A DNA stretch of 64,000 nucleotides from Lomentospora prolificans (taxonomy: Eukaryota > Ascomycota > Sordariomycetes > Microascales > Microascaceae): assembly GCA_029532625.1 (NCBI GenBank), contig JARFXM010000002.1, forward strand, positions 496,001-560,000, in the 5' to 3' direction. The number at the start of each line of letters is the position of its first letter. Position 1 is the first letter of the stretch. The notes below the pieces were generated by a model. It worked only from the letters and a program-made list of their open reading frames with translations. It did no database searches and was not told the origin of the DNA. Made by a program: the position numbers and the translations under genes. This document shows, piece by piece, positions 24,835 to 36,838 of this stretch.

Positions 24835-25470
24835 CTTGGCAGAGGTTCTTTCGTTTATGAGGCGGCTTGGTTCTCTTTTCTTTGGAAGGGTCGGCCGGGT
24901 CGCGTGATGCCGTGTTTGGGAGAAGTTTGACCTTGGATTGGTAGAAAATGGACCGTGGGAGAGCGGGATTGTCGTGGGTATTAAAGGGTCTAGATTGGGA
25001 TGAAGTCAAAGGTTTAGAAGGCGGTGGGCAGAAAAAAATGGGAAAGAAAAAAAAATCGAGGGGCAATCGATAAGATAAGCTGGCGATAAGCACTCTGGTG
25101 GGGTCCACCCTCCCACTTGTCAGACTACACACGCACATGGACCTCTGGTTAAGGGGGAGCGCCAAAGTATCTCGAATGGCCTCAGTTTTAAAAATGTTCT
25201 TTCATCTAGATTAGAATAATTGACTGGTGAACTGGATACCAAAATTACAAAAATGCCCCTGGCCAACTCCGTAAACGCGCATTTTCTAATATTCCGGAAG
25301 GCAAAGCCTCCTCTTCTCAAATCTTCCATGCCCCTCATACATATATACTCAGTCTTCCAATTATCGGGCTCCTGATACGGTCGTAGTTTTCGTAACTCTA
25401 AAAGTCGTTATGAGACCGAACGCGAGGTTATACAGCAATCATCTTCCATTCTTAACCCAAGATTAGTTCA
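24835..25470. other. Intergenic between two minus-strand genes
   Basis: This holds the 5' leader and promoter of the Alb1-like gene and the 3' flank of the YTP1-like gene. It has A-rich tracts near 25035-25055 and no coding sequence. Confidence 0.5.
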
Positions 25471-27080
25471 TTACCTCGAAACGGGGTTTCCGTTTGCCCT
25501 CTCATCCTTCAAAAGTTGCGCACTATCATCCTCCTCGTCGCTAACGAGGCCATCGAGCTCGAATTCCTCAGCATCGCGGATGTGCTGATCTTCAGGCACT
25601 CGGCCGTTCGCGCCATGGGGTTCCGTTGCGCGGCCGTTGACGTAGGGCTTAGTCGGGTCTTGGGCCGAGGTATTTCGGTCCCAGATATAAATGCAGATGT
25701 TGGCGAAGAGAAAGACGAGGAAGGCTAGGGAGAAAAGGATGAGGATATATGCGACATGGTCCATGCTGGAGGATTCGACGAGTGACATTTGCTCCTCGGT
25801 GGCACCCATAAAGAGGAAGCCGGAAGCGTAAAGAAGCTGTTCCCAAGGTTAGACATGGAGTTGGAGCGTAGATGACGCGGAAACTTACGAAGACTGGGAT
25901 ATACTGGAAACTGTTGGTCTGCCTTCCATCCTCGGAGATGCTCATCTTGTCCTTGAGCACAAAGGCAATCTCGATAATCCTGGACAATCCTGCGGCCATC
26001 AAGGTATATCCAAAGGTGCTGTGAACAGCTGCACTCGAGTGCAACTCTTGAGGATGCGCGGACATGCCCCAGCCGGTAATGAAAAGAACAAATCCGGGGA
26101 TAAAGTTGCGCTTGGGGTTTCCATCCCTATCACGGCTGAGCCAGATGCCCGCGAGACCGGCGCACCACCAAATGACACCCATGGTGGTATGCTGCCAATC
26201 GTTTTTGACCCAGTCGGTGCCCCACCTGTGTTCGGTGAAGGTGTTGACGCAGCCCCATGCTGCGATGACACAGTTGTCATAAAACTCCTGCGATCTTCCG
26301 GTGCGACGAATCCAGAGCTGGCCGACGACAAGTAGGATGGTCAAAATGATTCCGTATGCAATAAAAGCGCCGCCCATGATGAAATGCGCAAGGCACTGTC
26401 CCATGTGGTCACCCTGGCAAAAGCCGAGAGTTGTAATGCCGCCAAAGATCATTTGCACCCACGCAATAACGGGGAAAGCCTTGCCGAGGACGCTGTGGGC
26501 GGGTCGAATGAGGCGGCGGATACGGCCATTGATACCCTTCTCAAGGTGCAACTTGAGGTAAATACCCATGCTCACCTGGGCGGCCAGGATGAAGAACAAG
26601 GGATTCGCGAAACCGGCATGGACGTTTTTGGCGTTGAATTGGCGACCGCCATGCATGTGGCCGAGGAAGTAGCCCAGGATAGTGATGACGGTAGCGAGAA
26701 TCTGAGTGGGGACGTGCCATCGGCTCTTAGATAGCTGTTGGGTTCGTGTAAGCGAATCTGCCATACACGGTGACTATGTTGAAGTTCGGGACAGGGAAGA
26801 AAGTGGCTTACACCAAACACCATGCCAATGGGGAAGAGGATGCCCCAGGCGAACATCTGGAGGAAGATGTGAATCCATAGGACGGTATCCTGCATTACCA
26901 GTCAGCCTCATCAGTCCCTAGGTTGGGAAAATAGCCTCGCAGCTCGGCGCGTACAATAGGATCCGCGGAAACGGTCTCGCCCTCCTCGATCTTCTCGCCT
27001 CCGTGGTTTCCGTGCGCTGCCGCGACGGACAAGAGCGTAGATAGCGCCAGAAGCACTTTCGGCCGTCTCACAACCGACAT
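25471..27080 (-). CDS. YTP1-like polytopic membrane protein (cytochrome b561-like)
   Basis: Four exons on the minus strand (26955..27080, 26814..26889, 25889..26757, 25471..25836) join in phase to give 478 aa. Residues 1-22 form a signal peptide (MSVVRRPKVLLALSTLLSVAAA). A b561-like helical bundle follows (LWIHIFLQMFAWGILFPIG, then helices around QILATVITILGYFLG and FFILAAQVSMGIYLKLHL). The second half (HFIMGGAFIAYG, GVIWWCAGLAGIWLS, FIPGFVLFITGWGMSAHPQE) matches the YTP1 C-terminal domain. Histidines in the LGHMHGG, RPAHSVLG, CLAHFI and MSAHPQELH segments could ligate haem, as in b561-type proteins. The C-terminal 70 residues are hydrophilic and acidic. Function of the family is poorly known; intron 1 has a clear CTGAC branch site in GAGGCTGACTGG. 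Confidence 0.88.
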
Positions 27081-30022
27081 CTTTGAGACCGTTTGCGATG
27101 CGAATTAGGTGAAGCAATGTAGAATGAACGTCGCTGCAGGGCCCAGGCTGGTAATGGGTTGGTGTCGAAGGAAATCGAAGCTTATCTCTGAGCAGTCAAG
27201 GAGGAAAAAAGGGTCGATGGCAGCCCACGTCACAAGAAAAGGCGTGGAAACTATCGACCACAAGTGGTACTCGCTTGCGTAAGCAAGATTCGTGGACGCA
27301 AGGCGAGAGAGAGAAAAGGACAGAGCAAGTTAATGTCTGCCAAGAAAAACTTGAATTATTCCTTCTCCTGCGTAATCGCACGGGGCCTTTGATGGGCGTC
27401 GTCTACTGTCGGGCCAAAGTTGAGGGTTGAAGAACAAAAGAAAAAGGAAGTGTGGGATGAAGTTCGGACGATCCGGAAATGGGTGGTAACCAGAGGCGTC
27501 GGGAAGTACTCTCCGTAGGTCAGCAAAGTGGAATTACTTTACCACGCCATCACAAGAAATAGGGAAAAGAAACTATGGGCACCAGTCCTTCTAACAACGT
27601 CAGCAGCGAGGAGGAAAGGTGTAGTATTCCGCCTACGGATTGTGGGGAGATACAGGAACGAATGGAGAAAGAAAAAAAACAAAAGGCATAGCTTGTCGAG
27701 GGATGCAGTTCAAGAGGGTGGGGTGGCGGGCATTTCGGTATTGCCAGCAATGTACCTTGGTAAGGTCTGGGCTGCCAGACGATCATGATCCAGGGCGCCT
27801 TCGTAACTGTTGGTCCAGGTGCCACCAGGAGGCCTGGGTGGTTGGCTGGCCGAAGACGTGGAGTTACAAGTGCTTCCATTATGCGCCAGGTGGCTTCCCG
27901 GCTCCACGGTATGTACCTCAGTACAAGTGCTCCACATCTATTGTACTCGCGCGGCTTTGTAGCTGTCTAGTACCTCGTCAGCATCCCGCAGCTTGCAGGG
28001 TACATCGCCTCGTGCACGCCCTTCTTGGGAATTGCGTGCTGGTGACAGCCAGCACAGATGGAGGACGACCTCGTCCCCACTTTGGGACAATCCACATTAC
28101 TAGAGAAGCAGAAGCTCGGGATGCTCGGAGCCAGGCAATTTCTCCCGTTCCATCTGCATTCTCTTGCCAACTGGAACACCAGCACAACAGACCGTGAAGC
28201 TCGATTGTGGATTTCAGGCGAAGGCCAGCACTGAGTCAAGAGAGAGCGCCAAGCCGCCGTCGATCCTGAGACACACTAACATCTGGGAGACTATTTTCCA
28301 TCTCTTTGTGGTGACTGCGCATACTGGTAGACCCCTGAGACCTGGCTTGTGGGAGATCCGGCAATCGGTTCGAGATTGTGTTGTGACTTGGCTTGGCTGC
28401 GAATCTAGAGGTTCGAGTGATGGTTTTATTGATTACTGTACGTTCTCTCCTAGTCGCCCTCGCCTTACGAGATGTGCGTGGGTAAATTCAATAGGACATG
28501 CATGTTGTACTGGTTGGCCCTGAGTGAGCATGTTTCCCAATCGGGGAGGTCACTGTGGGATGGGATTTCGATAGTGTCAACCCGGAGTCAATAACGGCCT
28601 GAAACCATCATGTACTCTGTAGGAGCAGCTGGCCAGCAATGAGCATCATCTGGCTTGACTTATCAGCTCTGTAATGTGGCGTCCCTGCACAGTGCATATT
28701 GCGTTCAAGGTTCCAATTGGCACCCTTGCCCCTTGTCACTGATCCTTGCGAACAGAATCCACTGTGACAGGCATCTTCATCGATTGTATTTTTAGATCCC
28801 ATGTGTTGCTGGCTCTCGCCGTGCTCGCCCTGATCTCATCAGTGCACCAAAGACCTCCTACGAATGTGCGAATATAGCATTTGCCCTCTAGGGTGCTTGG
28901 CTAAGCGAATCAAGTCGCTCCCTATAACTCGGGAGCAAACGGACACCTCTCGCCGCTGGCCCTATAGAGGTCGCGGACAGGGAACCTCTGATGACGTATT
29001 TCGCAATCTAAAATTTCGATATAATTCGGAACTCTTGGTCAAACCCCGGATGTTCTCAGTGCCGGCGCCGAGTCCATAGAACGCCGTTTTGCCAAAGTCC
29101 ACGCCCTGCCAATTCTTAAAAGTGCCTCTCCTACCGAGGATGGCCTCTGTGTCTTTCCTCCGAAATATCCTACAAAAAGAGCTTCCACCCAACCCGAGCT
29201 GTTATCATAAATAATTCTTGAAGGACTCAAAACCCTCGTCTCACCACTCGATACCTCCTGGCCCCAGACCTATTGACGTGCACATCCGTGATGGGAAACC
29301 CACGGACAAACCGTCGATAAGGAGAGTATAGAACTTCTTTATCTACCGGTGATCAAGCTTGTGGACCCTGTACGATTCAAGCGGCAGTTCGTTGTAAGGG
29401 CATGATACGTCCGTCTCCGAGCTTTTTGAGGTTCGCTATCGAGTCACCGTGCATTCCCACGGCCTTTTCAGGATATTACCGGAGGTCGCCATTGTAGTAC
29501 CCCCATACGAGCTTCCGACCTCTGCCCTTTACTTCTGCGTATCCTTATTGCGCGCAATTCAGGGGCATCCGCGCACACTTTCTCCGGTCCTGCCTGCTTC
29601 GCTTCTCTCTATGCCCTTCAGAGGGTCGGTGGATTAGCTATGGTGCGGCTGTCCACGTCGCGAGGGTCCTGACTAGTCGTATATAGTGGAATTCGCGAGA
29701 GAATCAAATGCAATTTCATTGCCGCTCTTATTCGCAGCTCTACACCAGTATTAGAAAAACAAGTGCTCCTGTGCTGACACGGTCAAAGCATCTGCGACCC
29801 GGGGATGCAGTCCATGCTCGAGGTCATCAAGATCTCATGTCAATGGGCTTGGCTTCCGCCTCCGCGATATGTTTTCAAACCGAACGTATTAGAATTTAAT
29901 CGACTAACAAATGTAATGCAAAAGAAAAATATGTATCGGGTGATATACATGGCCCAGACCCTCTATAAATGATTCGAGACAAAGGAGATCGGTTGAGCCT
30001 CCCTGTGCTTAGCCCTCGCTTA
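27081..30022. other. Intergenic, no gene seen
   Basis: Nearly 3 kb without a supported gene. The largest frame (27640..28197, plus) has shadow composition rich in Cys, Arg and His and no motif. Confidence 0.55.
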
Positions 30023-31945
30023 TCACTCATCATGTTCCTTGGGTTTCTCGCCGACGGGAGGTTCCTCTGGCGCTTCTTCCGCCGGAGGCTCTTCCTCGAC
30101 AGGTTCTTCCTCGACAGGTTCCTCCTCGACAGGCTCTTCCTCGATAGGTTCTTCTTCGACAGGTTCCTCCTCGACAGGCTCTTCTTCGACGGGTGCCTCT
30201 TCTACAGGGGGTTCCTCCTCGGGAGCCTCCTCGACGGGGGTCTCTTCAGCGGGAGCTTCTTCCTCGGGAACCTCCTCAACAGGTTCTTCTTCGACAGGGG
30301 CTTCCTCAGCGGGCACTTCCTCCACACCTTTCTTTGCAGGTCTCACACTCTGCGTCAAATAGAAAACCTCTTCCGGATCAACGGCAGCCTTGATCTCCTG
30401 CAACTTGGGCAACGCAGTACCCCAGTACCTCTTCTGCGCCGTCTCCTGATCCAAGTTGGGATCGGGGTAGTTGAAGTACACGCCATAATCCAGCTTATCG
30501 CCCTCGCCGACAATGGCATCGATGAAGCCGTTGAAAAGATCGAAGCCGTCCTCGGGATAATCGCTCTTGACGTCGACGTGGTCGTAGAAGTTGTGCATGA
30601 GGAGCTTGTCGCGGTGGTTGTACGAGGTGGCGTCGCCGTCGACGGCCGAGATGGCAGAGGTCTTGCCGCCGTGGAAGTCGATGTGGTGGTACCAGCCGCG
30701 GCGGACTTTCTTGGCCTTGGTGTACCAGTAGGTTACGAGGGCTTCGAGCTGCTCGTCGGTGAGGGCGTCGGTGTAGATGCTAGTAGAGTACATGTTGTCT
30801 TTCTGTTTTTGCCGGGTCAGTATCAAAGCTATTGGCGGCTCCCCGATGCTTGGGGGAACTTACCTTATTGTACGGATGAGTCTGATCAAGATCAAGACCA
30901 CCTCCGAAATGGCTCAGCTGGCCCGGCCAATCCGTCTCCGTCGCATCCTGCAACAAGCCATTCGTCTTCTCCAGCAAAGGGTCAAGCACCGCCGTCAACT
31001 CGTCCTTGGTCCCATAGAACAAACCTTCAAAGTTGGGAATCTGAGGGTTCAAAAAGATGCGCGCGTTCATCTCGGCGGGCATGTCATCAGCAGCCCACTC
31101 CTGAAGTGCCTTAAGGCCCGCAACAGAGTTGTTCGCGTTCCAGCGGAGAATGGTGTTGAAGCGGGTCACGACCTCGGGGACCTCAAAGGTCTTGAACTTG
31201 AATTCGGACACGACACCCATGGAGCCGCCGGCGCCGCGGAGCGCCCAGAAGAGGTCCGGGTTCTCCTCCTCGGAGGCCGTGACGACAGAAGAGTTTGCGA
31301 GGACGACGGTCGCTTCGACGAGCCAGTCGAGGGCAAGGCCCTTTGTGTGGGAGCTGATTCCGTAGCCGCCGTGGAGGACGTGGCCGCCAGAGCCAACGCT
31401 AGAAAATGGCAAGTTAGCTCGCTGCTGGGATTTCACGTTGCGATTTCAGCCGGGGCTTGGGGGATTCCAGCTTACCCCGGGCAAGTGCCGTGGCTAATAG
31501 CGCGCTTTCCCTGTTCGTACAACTCGGCCGCAACATGTCCAAGCCTGCTACCACCCTGAACAGTAGCGATGCCGCTCTCCTTATCCAAAGTGACCTTGTT
31601 CATCCTATCCAGCTCGAGCACCAAATGGCCATCCTCACCGCCAAAGCCAAAGTTGGCGTAGCTGTGACCGCCGCACTTGGGTGTTACCTTGACCCCGTTC
31701 TCGACGCCGCACCGAATGGCGTCCTGTATGTGCTTCTGCGTCTTGGGAACGGCAATGGCAACAGGGGTGTAGGGCGTTCGGACGTTGAAGGGCGCGGCGT
31801 CCATGGCCCAGTCCTCGGTGCCGAGCGCGCTCACGGGGACCTCCTTCTCGGCAAGGCACTCGTCGAGAACGGCGCGCTTGTCGAGAGGTTTTGCGAGGAC
31901 GGCCGTTGCGCTGAGCGCAAGGCCTGCTGTTGCGAGCCTAAACAT
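30023..31945 (-). CDS. Secreted FAD-linked oxidase (BBE/AA7 type) with acidic repeat tail
   Basis: Exons 31476..31945, 30864..31398 and 30023..30802 join in phase to give 594 aa. A signal peptide (1-18) is followed by a dibasic site (LDKR). The FAD-binding PCMH domain contains PKCGGHSYANFGFGG with His94 and GTCPGVGSGGHVLHGG with Cys155, the two residues that bind flavin covalently in glucooligosaccharide oxidase-type enzymes. The berberine-bridge domain ends near residue 490 with YWGTALPKLQEIKAAVDPEE. These oxidases act outside the cell on carbohydrates or small alcohols, yielding H2O2. The last roughly 100 residues (about 492-594) are almost entirely P, E, V and A in PVEEE-type repeats, an addition not found in the core family. 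Substrate unknown. Confidence 0.92.
30050..30320 (-). repeat. 15-nt tandem array coding PVEEE units
   Basis: A tandem array of 15-nt units (plus strand TTCCTCGACAGGTTC and variants) encodes repeated PVEEE / PIEEE / PAEE pentads in the tail of the flavin oxidase. The central copies (about 30090-30195) are nearly identical in DNA, while outer copies have drifted, the usual mark of recent slippage or unequal exchange in the middle of an array. All units keep the frame. Confidence 0.9.
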
Positions 31946-32083
31946 TATGGGAGGGGAAGGGTAGAGTGGTTCGGTGTAAGCGCCCCGGTTCCGTTAGGAT
32001 GGTCTAAGGTGTGAGGCCGCAGAGCTACACCAAGTAGAAGAAAAAGAAAATAAGGTCTAGACTTCCAACGGAACTAGTGGCCG

Positions 32084-32089
32084 TTTATA
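32084..32089 (-). promoter_or_regulatory. Candidate TATA box of the flavin oxidase gene
   Basis: TATAAA on the minus strand about 140 nt upstream of the start codon at 31945. Motif and spacing only. Confidence 0.35.
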
Positions 32090-35000
32090 TTCTCGTGTTT
32101 CTTCGATTAAGCCTCCTTGCTCCTTTTACCGGGTTTCCGGGATGTCGATCTGCTGGCTTCCCCCCTTCTGGCGAGCTATAGAAGGACAGAAGAGCAAACG
32201 GAGGAGAAAAGTGTCGACGTGACCAAGATCGTTCCACGATCCGAGAACCATCGTACGGAGGTCTGGCGATACTTATTGCCATGGACTATATAGGTAGTTT
32301 ATTTCCTTTTCCCGCCCTCCCTCCTCCCCTTTCGATTCCCCACAGCCCGAATTGCTTCCTTGTCCGTTTTTTTTTTCCTTAACCCGCGCCCTCCTTATCT
32401 CACTCGGCGAGCTCTCCCTTATATCCCTCCCATCCCGTCCTCGCAGCTCCAAGGCGGGCTGACACTCTGGGTGCGGGGTTTATCACGGAGATTGGGGGAA
32501 GTACGAAGGTAGAACATGAGGCAATGGCAATATTGCTCGGCCGATCTTTAAAATGGGGAGGGAACATGGTAATGGGGCAAAACAATTAGAGTGGAATGGC
32601 CACTACTCTTTCCGCTCCAGACAAAAAAAAAATTAAAAAAAGAAAAAGAAAAAAAAAAAATAGGGAAACAAACGTAAGGCGGCAGGATGATGCCGATCAA
32701 CTGAGGCTCAATTTGCGTGCAGGACCAGTGAGGACAAAACAGATGCAGACTTACACCCATACCGCCCCCCCTTTTTTTTGTTTCCCGTGTCCAGGTTTGA
32801 AGAATCGGGCTGGTCGGGCCAGGAATAACGGGCCATATAGAATTTCAATCCTTTTAACAGAGGAGGCAAGACTCTGCCTTTAGTGCATATTGGGCCCTAT
32901 TTGGATGAACTTTCAGCCGGATTCCGTCTGGCGCGACCTCGACATGTGGGCGATAGCACCGAGCTTGTATAGCCCCCTCGTGGACGAACGAGACCGCACT
33001 TAGGGAATATTTTGAGTCCACGGAGTCGGCGGAGGTCGCCGCAAACGACTGAGATGGCTTGATGGAGTAAGACTGGGAGATTGAGCATGACAATCCTCTT
33101 CGGGAAACGAGGGCCATTTGGAGTCTAGTCTCCAATCCTAGCAGTGACACACGCCTTGCTTTCTTTGACCCGTTTTCGAGGTAGCTTTCTCACAGTTAAC
33201 AAGGTCACCGAAGGCGGTCTTGGAGACACTGGCCAAAAATTCATGAAGAGTTCACGCTTCTCCTCGGTATACAGACACTGAGAGCCGGCCCCTGTATCTC
33301 TTGAGATATAGCCTATTTAGATTCCGCAGCATGTAAGCCATCAATTGATGTAAGTCCGGCCATAAACCGGCTAGGAAGCACAAGAAGAACTAAAAAACAA
33401 CAAAAAAAAAGAGAAAAAAAAAGACGCTTGCGGAAGCTCTTGAATACGACGGCGCGGCCCAGCTCAGGAACCAGAGACCGTGGCCGGCCGCCCTTGCAAG
33501 CATCTCCCAAGCGATGCATGCTCTGGCCCCCGATGCATTAGATGCACCACCGTCCTTGGCAGGGCAGATGTAAGGCTCGGTTGGGAAGCACCATTATCCC
33601 GCATCGAACCCTTTTTGGTGATCTTGGCGAAGAGGGGAGGGATGGGGGAAGAGAACGGATGGACTTGAGCAGTAGATGAGACGATGAGGTCACATCCAGG
33701 TTTGTGGTTCGAGGATTGACATTACTGTCGTACGGGAGTAATAACAAAGCTCCTATCTTTGGGGGGATTTCTGAAAGGGTAGACGGGTATACTACGCCGA
33801 GTAAACATGAGGCAACGAAGCGAGGGAAGAAAGGGTGTGTCCGAAAAAAAGGCTGTCACAATAAATTCGCGACTGACGTGGGTGGGTGTCAAAATGCTGG
33901 GACCTGTCGATCCGAAAAAAAAAAAAAAAAAAAAAGGAAAAAGGAAAAAAAGGGCTCGTTTCGTATCGGGACGAGTATTCAAATAAAGGGACAAAGATGG
34001 CTGTCATGGATAAAATAGAGTGAGTTTAACCCCCATTAGAACTTTATCCTCGCATTACCTGTGATTGTGCATCCCGCGATAATTAGAGAGCCACTCCCTC
34101 GCTCCCTTCTGGCTTTCCATCTGTCAATGCTCGGCTCACCCAAGCTGCGATCCGGCGGGGTTCCTGTATTTCCTTCCTTTGCGCCAAGGTCATCCCGAAG
34201 ATCGCATCTCCGTTTCCTAACTCGGAGTGCGAAAGACGATCATATAAAACACTCTTGTTAATATTCCGAGAGTGAGGCGATTTTCTCGCTTACACTGCCC
34301 CGATAGCCTTGGAGCGGGAGGAGTTGCTTCGGCCGTTTTGGTAAGCTTGTCGGAATTGCGTTGCGGGAGCTAATCGCCAGCCGCTTGCCTATGTTTATTC
34401 ATTACTTGCCTGTGCGCGATTCTCGTAGGTGGCATCCGTGATCATGGGAACGGAAACCTGTCAAATTTTCGCCGTGTCCATCGCAAGATGTTCATTTAGA
34501 CTATGTTTCCCCGTTGACGCCACCTCGAACGGTTTCCCGCCCGTTGTTGTTCTCTGCATGTTTCCCCGCAACTGCAAGAGTGTGGTGATCCCCACGAAAG
34601 CCCTACGGTATCCTGCCTCTTTCCCCGTGGGGAAACCTGCGCTGTACGAAAGATGGCGAGCTCCTGGGGGAAACCGGGGGTGTTGGGGTCCGGGGTAGAT
34701 GGAATGGCCTGATTTCGAGGTCTCGTGGCAACAATACGGAGGGTAGCGAACCGTTTTTGGTGACGCGTGCGGGTCACGTCACGGCAGTCGAATGAGACAC
34801 CGATGGACGCGAGATAGCTATGAACACCGCGGGAGAAACAAAGAGCCCGGGCTTCATGAAGAATAGAGCTCAAAAGTTGTCTCCGGACCCCTATTGTAAA
34901 AGCTGGCGGTAAACCTGCTTGCCCGGTACGGGAATCCGCGGGCCTCCGGTATGGAGCTCCAATTCTACGGAATACAGAAAGCTAGGGAAGATGAGTCCCT

Positions 35001-35453
35001 AATGGGAGGTTGAAAAGCCAAGGTTTCTTTTTCCCCCGGTTCTAAGAAGCCCGACTGTAAAAAGCCTTGCTTCTAACCAAGAGCTTCAGAACATCGCTGA
35101 CCTCGGAGCCTGATCGATTTCCCGTTCCTCGCATCTCGACATCGACAATTAGAGGTTTCTGGCAGACGGAGCGACGTTGCGGCTTCTCACAGCATCTCAA
35201 TGGCCTGAATCGATAGTCCTTGGCTAACTTGGGACAAGAATTGAACTCCAAACACAGTCCGAGGTGCGTCTGGCGGCGATATGCTTGCGTAGAAGTTGAG
35301 ATGGAACCGTGCCTTGGCAGTAGCAGCGATATCGGGGGTTGATGTTTGGCCGATGTTAGGGTTTCGGTTATAGATAATGATAAGAGACGAAGGAAAGAAG
35401 AACAAGGCAAAATAAAGGCGGAAAGGTTGGAGGAAAAGGTGAAGAACCAAAAC

Positions 35454-35475
35454 AAAAAAAAAAAAAAGGGAAAAA
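35454..35475 (-). terminator. RNA polymerase III terminator of tRNA-Asp
   Basis: Immediately after the tRNA 3' end the minus strand has a five-T run followed, after CCC, by a 14-T run, the standard Pol III stop signal. Confidence 0.8.
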
Positions 35476-35480
35476 GAAAC

Positions 35481-35561
35481 TCTCCCTCGGGGAATCGAAC
35501 CCCGGCCACCTGCGACTTGTTCGATGACAAGCAGGTATCCTGACCACTAGACCAAGGAAGA
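35481..35561 (-). tRNA. tRNA-Asp (GTC) with 10-nt intron
   Basis: The minus strand folds as a complete tRNA. The acceptor stem TCTTCCT pairs with AGGGAGA (one G-T pair). The D-arm contains GGTCTAGTGGTCAGGAT (A box). The anticodon stem is CCTGC/GCAGG with loop TTGTCA+C, anticodon GTC for aspartate. The T-arm is CGGGG-TTCGATT-CCCCG (B box). Ten extra bases (35515..35524) interrupt the loop one base 3' of the anticodon, the canonical position for eukaryotic tRNA introns removed by the splicing endonuclease. The mature tRNA would be 71 nt before CCA addition. Anticodon reading assumes this intron position; no alternative gives a seven-base loop. Confidence 0.93.
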
Positions 35562-36838
35562 TGTGATTCGTTGGTACCAAGTGTTCATACCAGAACTTAA
35601 ATTGGTGGCACCAACTAAGCAGTTGCCAGGCAGTGCTGAGAAGTTTGATCCTTTCAAAGACAATGCTAATGTTCTCTTTTTAAAACCTGGCCAAATTTTC
35701 GTCTTTTCACATATACCAGATATATTATTATTCGTAGCTAATTCCGACTTGGATTACTGAGAACTATGTCACATCATAGTTCAAAGTGACAACCTACACA
35801 GCTGTGCAAAGTCATGCTCAATGACAGTCTGAATTGACAATGGTGCTGAGTCTATAGCCAGCCAGCCAGAGGCTCCTTGTCTCACTGAATGAGGTCTGGT
35901 GACGTATGAGACCAGTGTCAACTACGGGCGTCAAATAAGCGCTCCTATTACCATCGCTTGCAAATAAATTAATGTCCTTCGCAAACAAAAAGCTCCATGC
36001 ATCCAGATCGAAGCCAACGAACACCAGCCCAGCCAGCTTTCCTCGTCCACCGGCTCACATGCCGTCAATTCTCGGGACAATGGCCCTTTAATCTTCACCC
36101 ACCCTATTTAGCCTCATTCAACCCCTGCAGCGCAACCCCAACATCAATGCAGATCGTCCTGCCTTCCCCTCCGCATCTCTATATCCCAGCAATCATCTGC
36201 GCTACTCCACGTCCCATGTGGGGAGCGAACCATAAACCTGTAAGCAACGTTAATATGGAGCGAATCTTCTTTTCGTTCCGTCGCAGAAAACTACCAGTAA
36301 AGAGAAAAAAAAAAAACGCCCGCCTCTCGGATTAAGGCTTCCGCTTTGATGAAGGAGTCGCCTTGCGCTCCTCGGCCCCAGTTTCGCATGGCTTGCGCTG
36401 TTTTACCATTCGCAGGGAAAATCGAAATCACTGGTGGGACCAGAAAACCAAAAAGTCTCCGCGCGACGGAGAGAGAGAGGATACCTACGCAAAGGATCGT
36501 TGAGCTATAGGTGGCCGGCCATTCTTTTGTCTTTTGACGATCTATTGCCTTGTATAGCCCCCTCAACTTTCCCATCATACTTTACTGCTTGTTAGAGGTA
36601 TAGGGCTGGGTAACCGGCACTCGGATGACTGAAATAGAATCACCGTCAAGGAAGTGGAGATGCGTAGGAATCTCGTAAAAGACGAAGAGTGGAATGAATA
36701 TCCTTCAACGTAGCGTCTCCTTTCCCCTTCCTTACTTAATATCCCACGATCTCTCCAGCGCGATTCCTGAAGAAAGAATCCCCCTTAACCAAAGCCAAGA
36801 CAAAAGAAAGAAAAAAAATCAAGTCCGCCCTCCCAACA
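35562..36838. other. Intergenic between tRNA-Asp and the lactonase gene
   Basis: No gene seen. The last 100 bases before 36839 are rich in A and C and serve as the leader of the lactonase-type gene. Confidence 0.5.

Larger units (their letters stand above)
31946..35480. other. Gene-poor interval with A-rich tracts
   Basis: No protein gene could be supported between the flavin oxidase promoter and the tRNA. The region has repeated A tracts (about 32621-32661, 33400-33423, 33915-33935 with 21 consecutive A, 35454-35467). ORFs are short and compositionally biased by these tracts. Confidence 0.55.

Noticed and set aside
27640..28197. 185-codon plus-strand frame
   Set aside because: Rich in Cys, Arg, His and Trp, no domain, overlapped by several equally open frames.
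29969..31114. 381-codon open frame on the plus strand
   Set aside because: It is antisense to the flavin oxidase exons; its openness comes from the 15-nt repeats, and its composition (repeated RFFLDRF-like units) is a mirror of the PVEEE array.
33915..33935. Run of 21 A as a possible retroposon poly(A) tail
   Set aside because: No body of a retroelement or target-site duplication was found around it, and similar A tracts are frequent across 32-36 kb.
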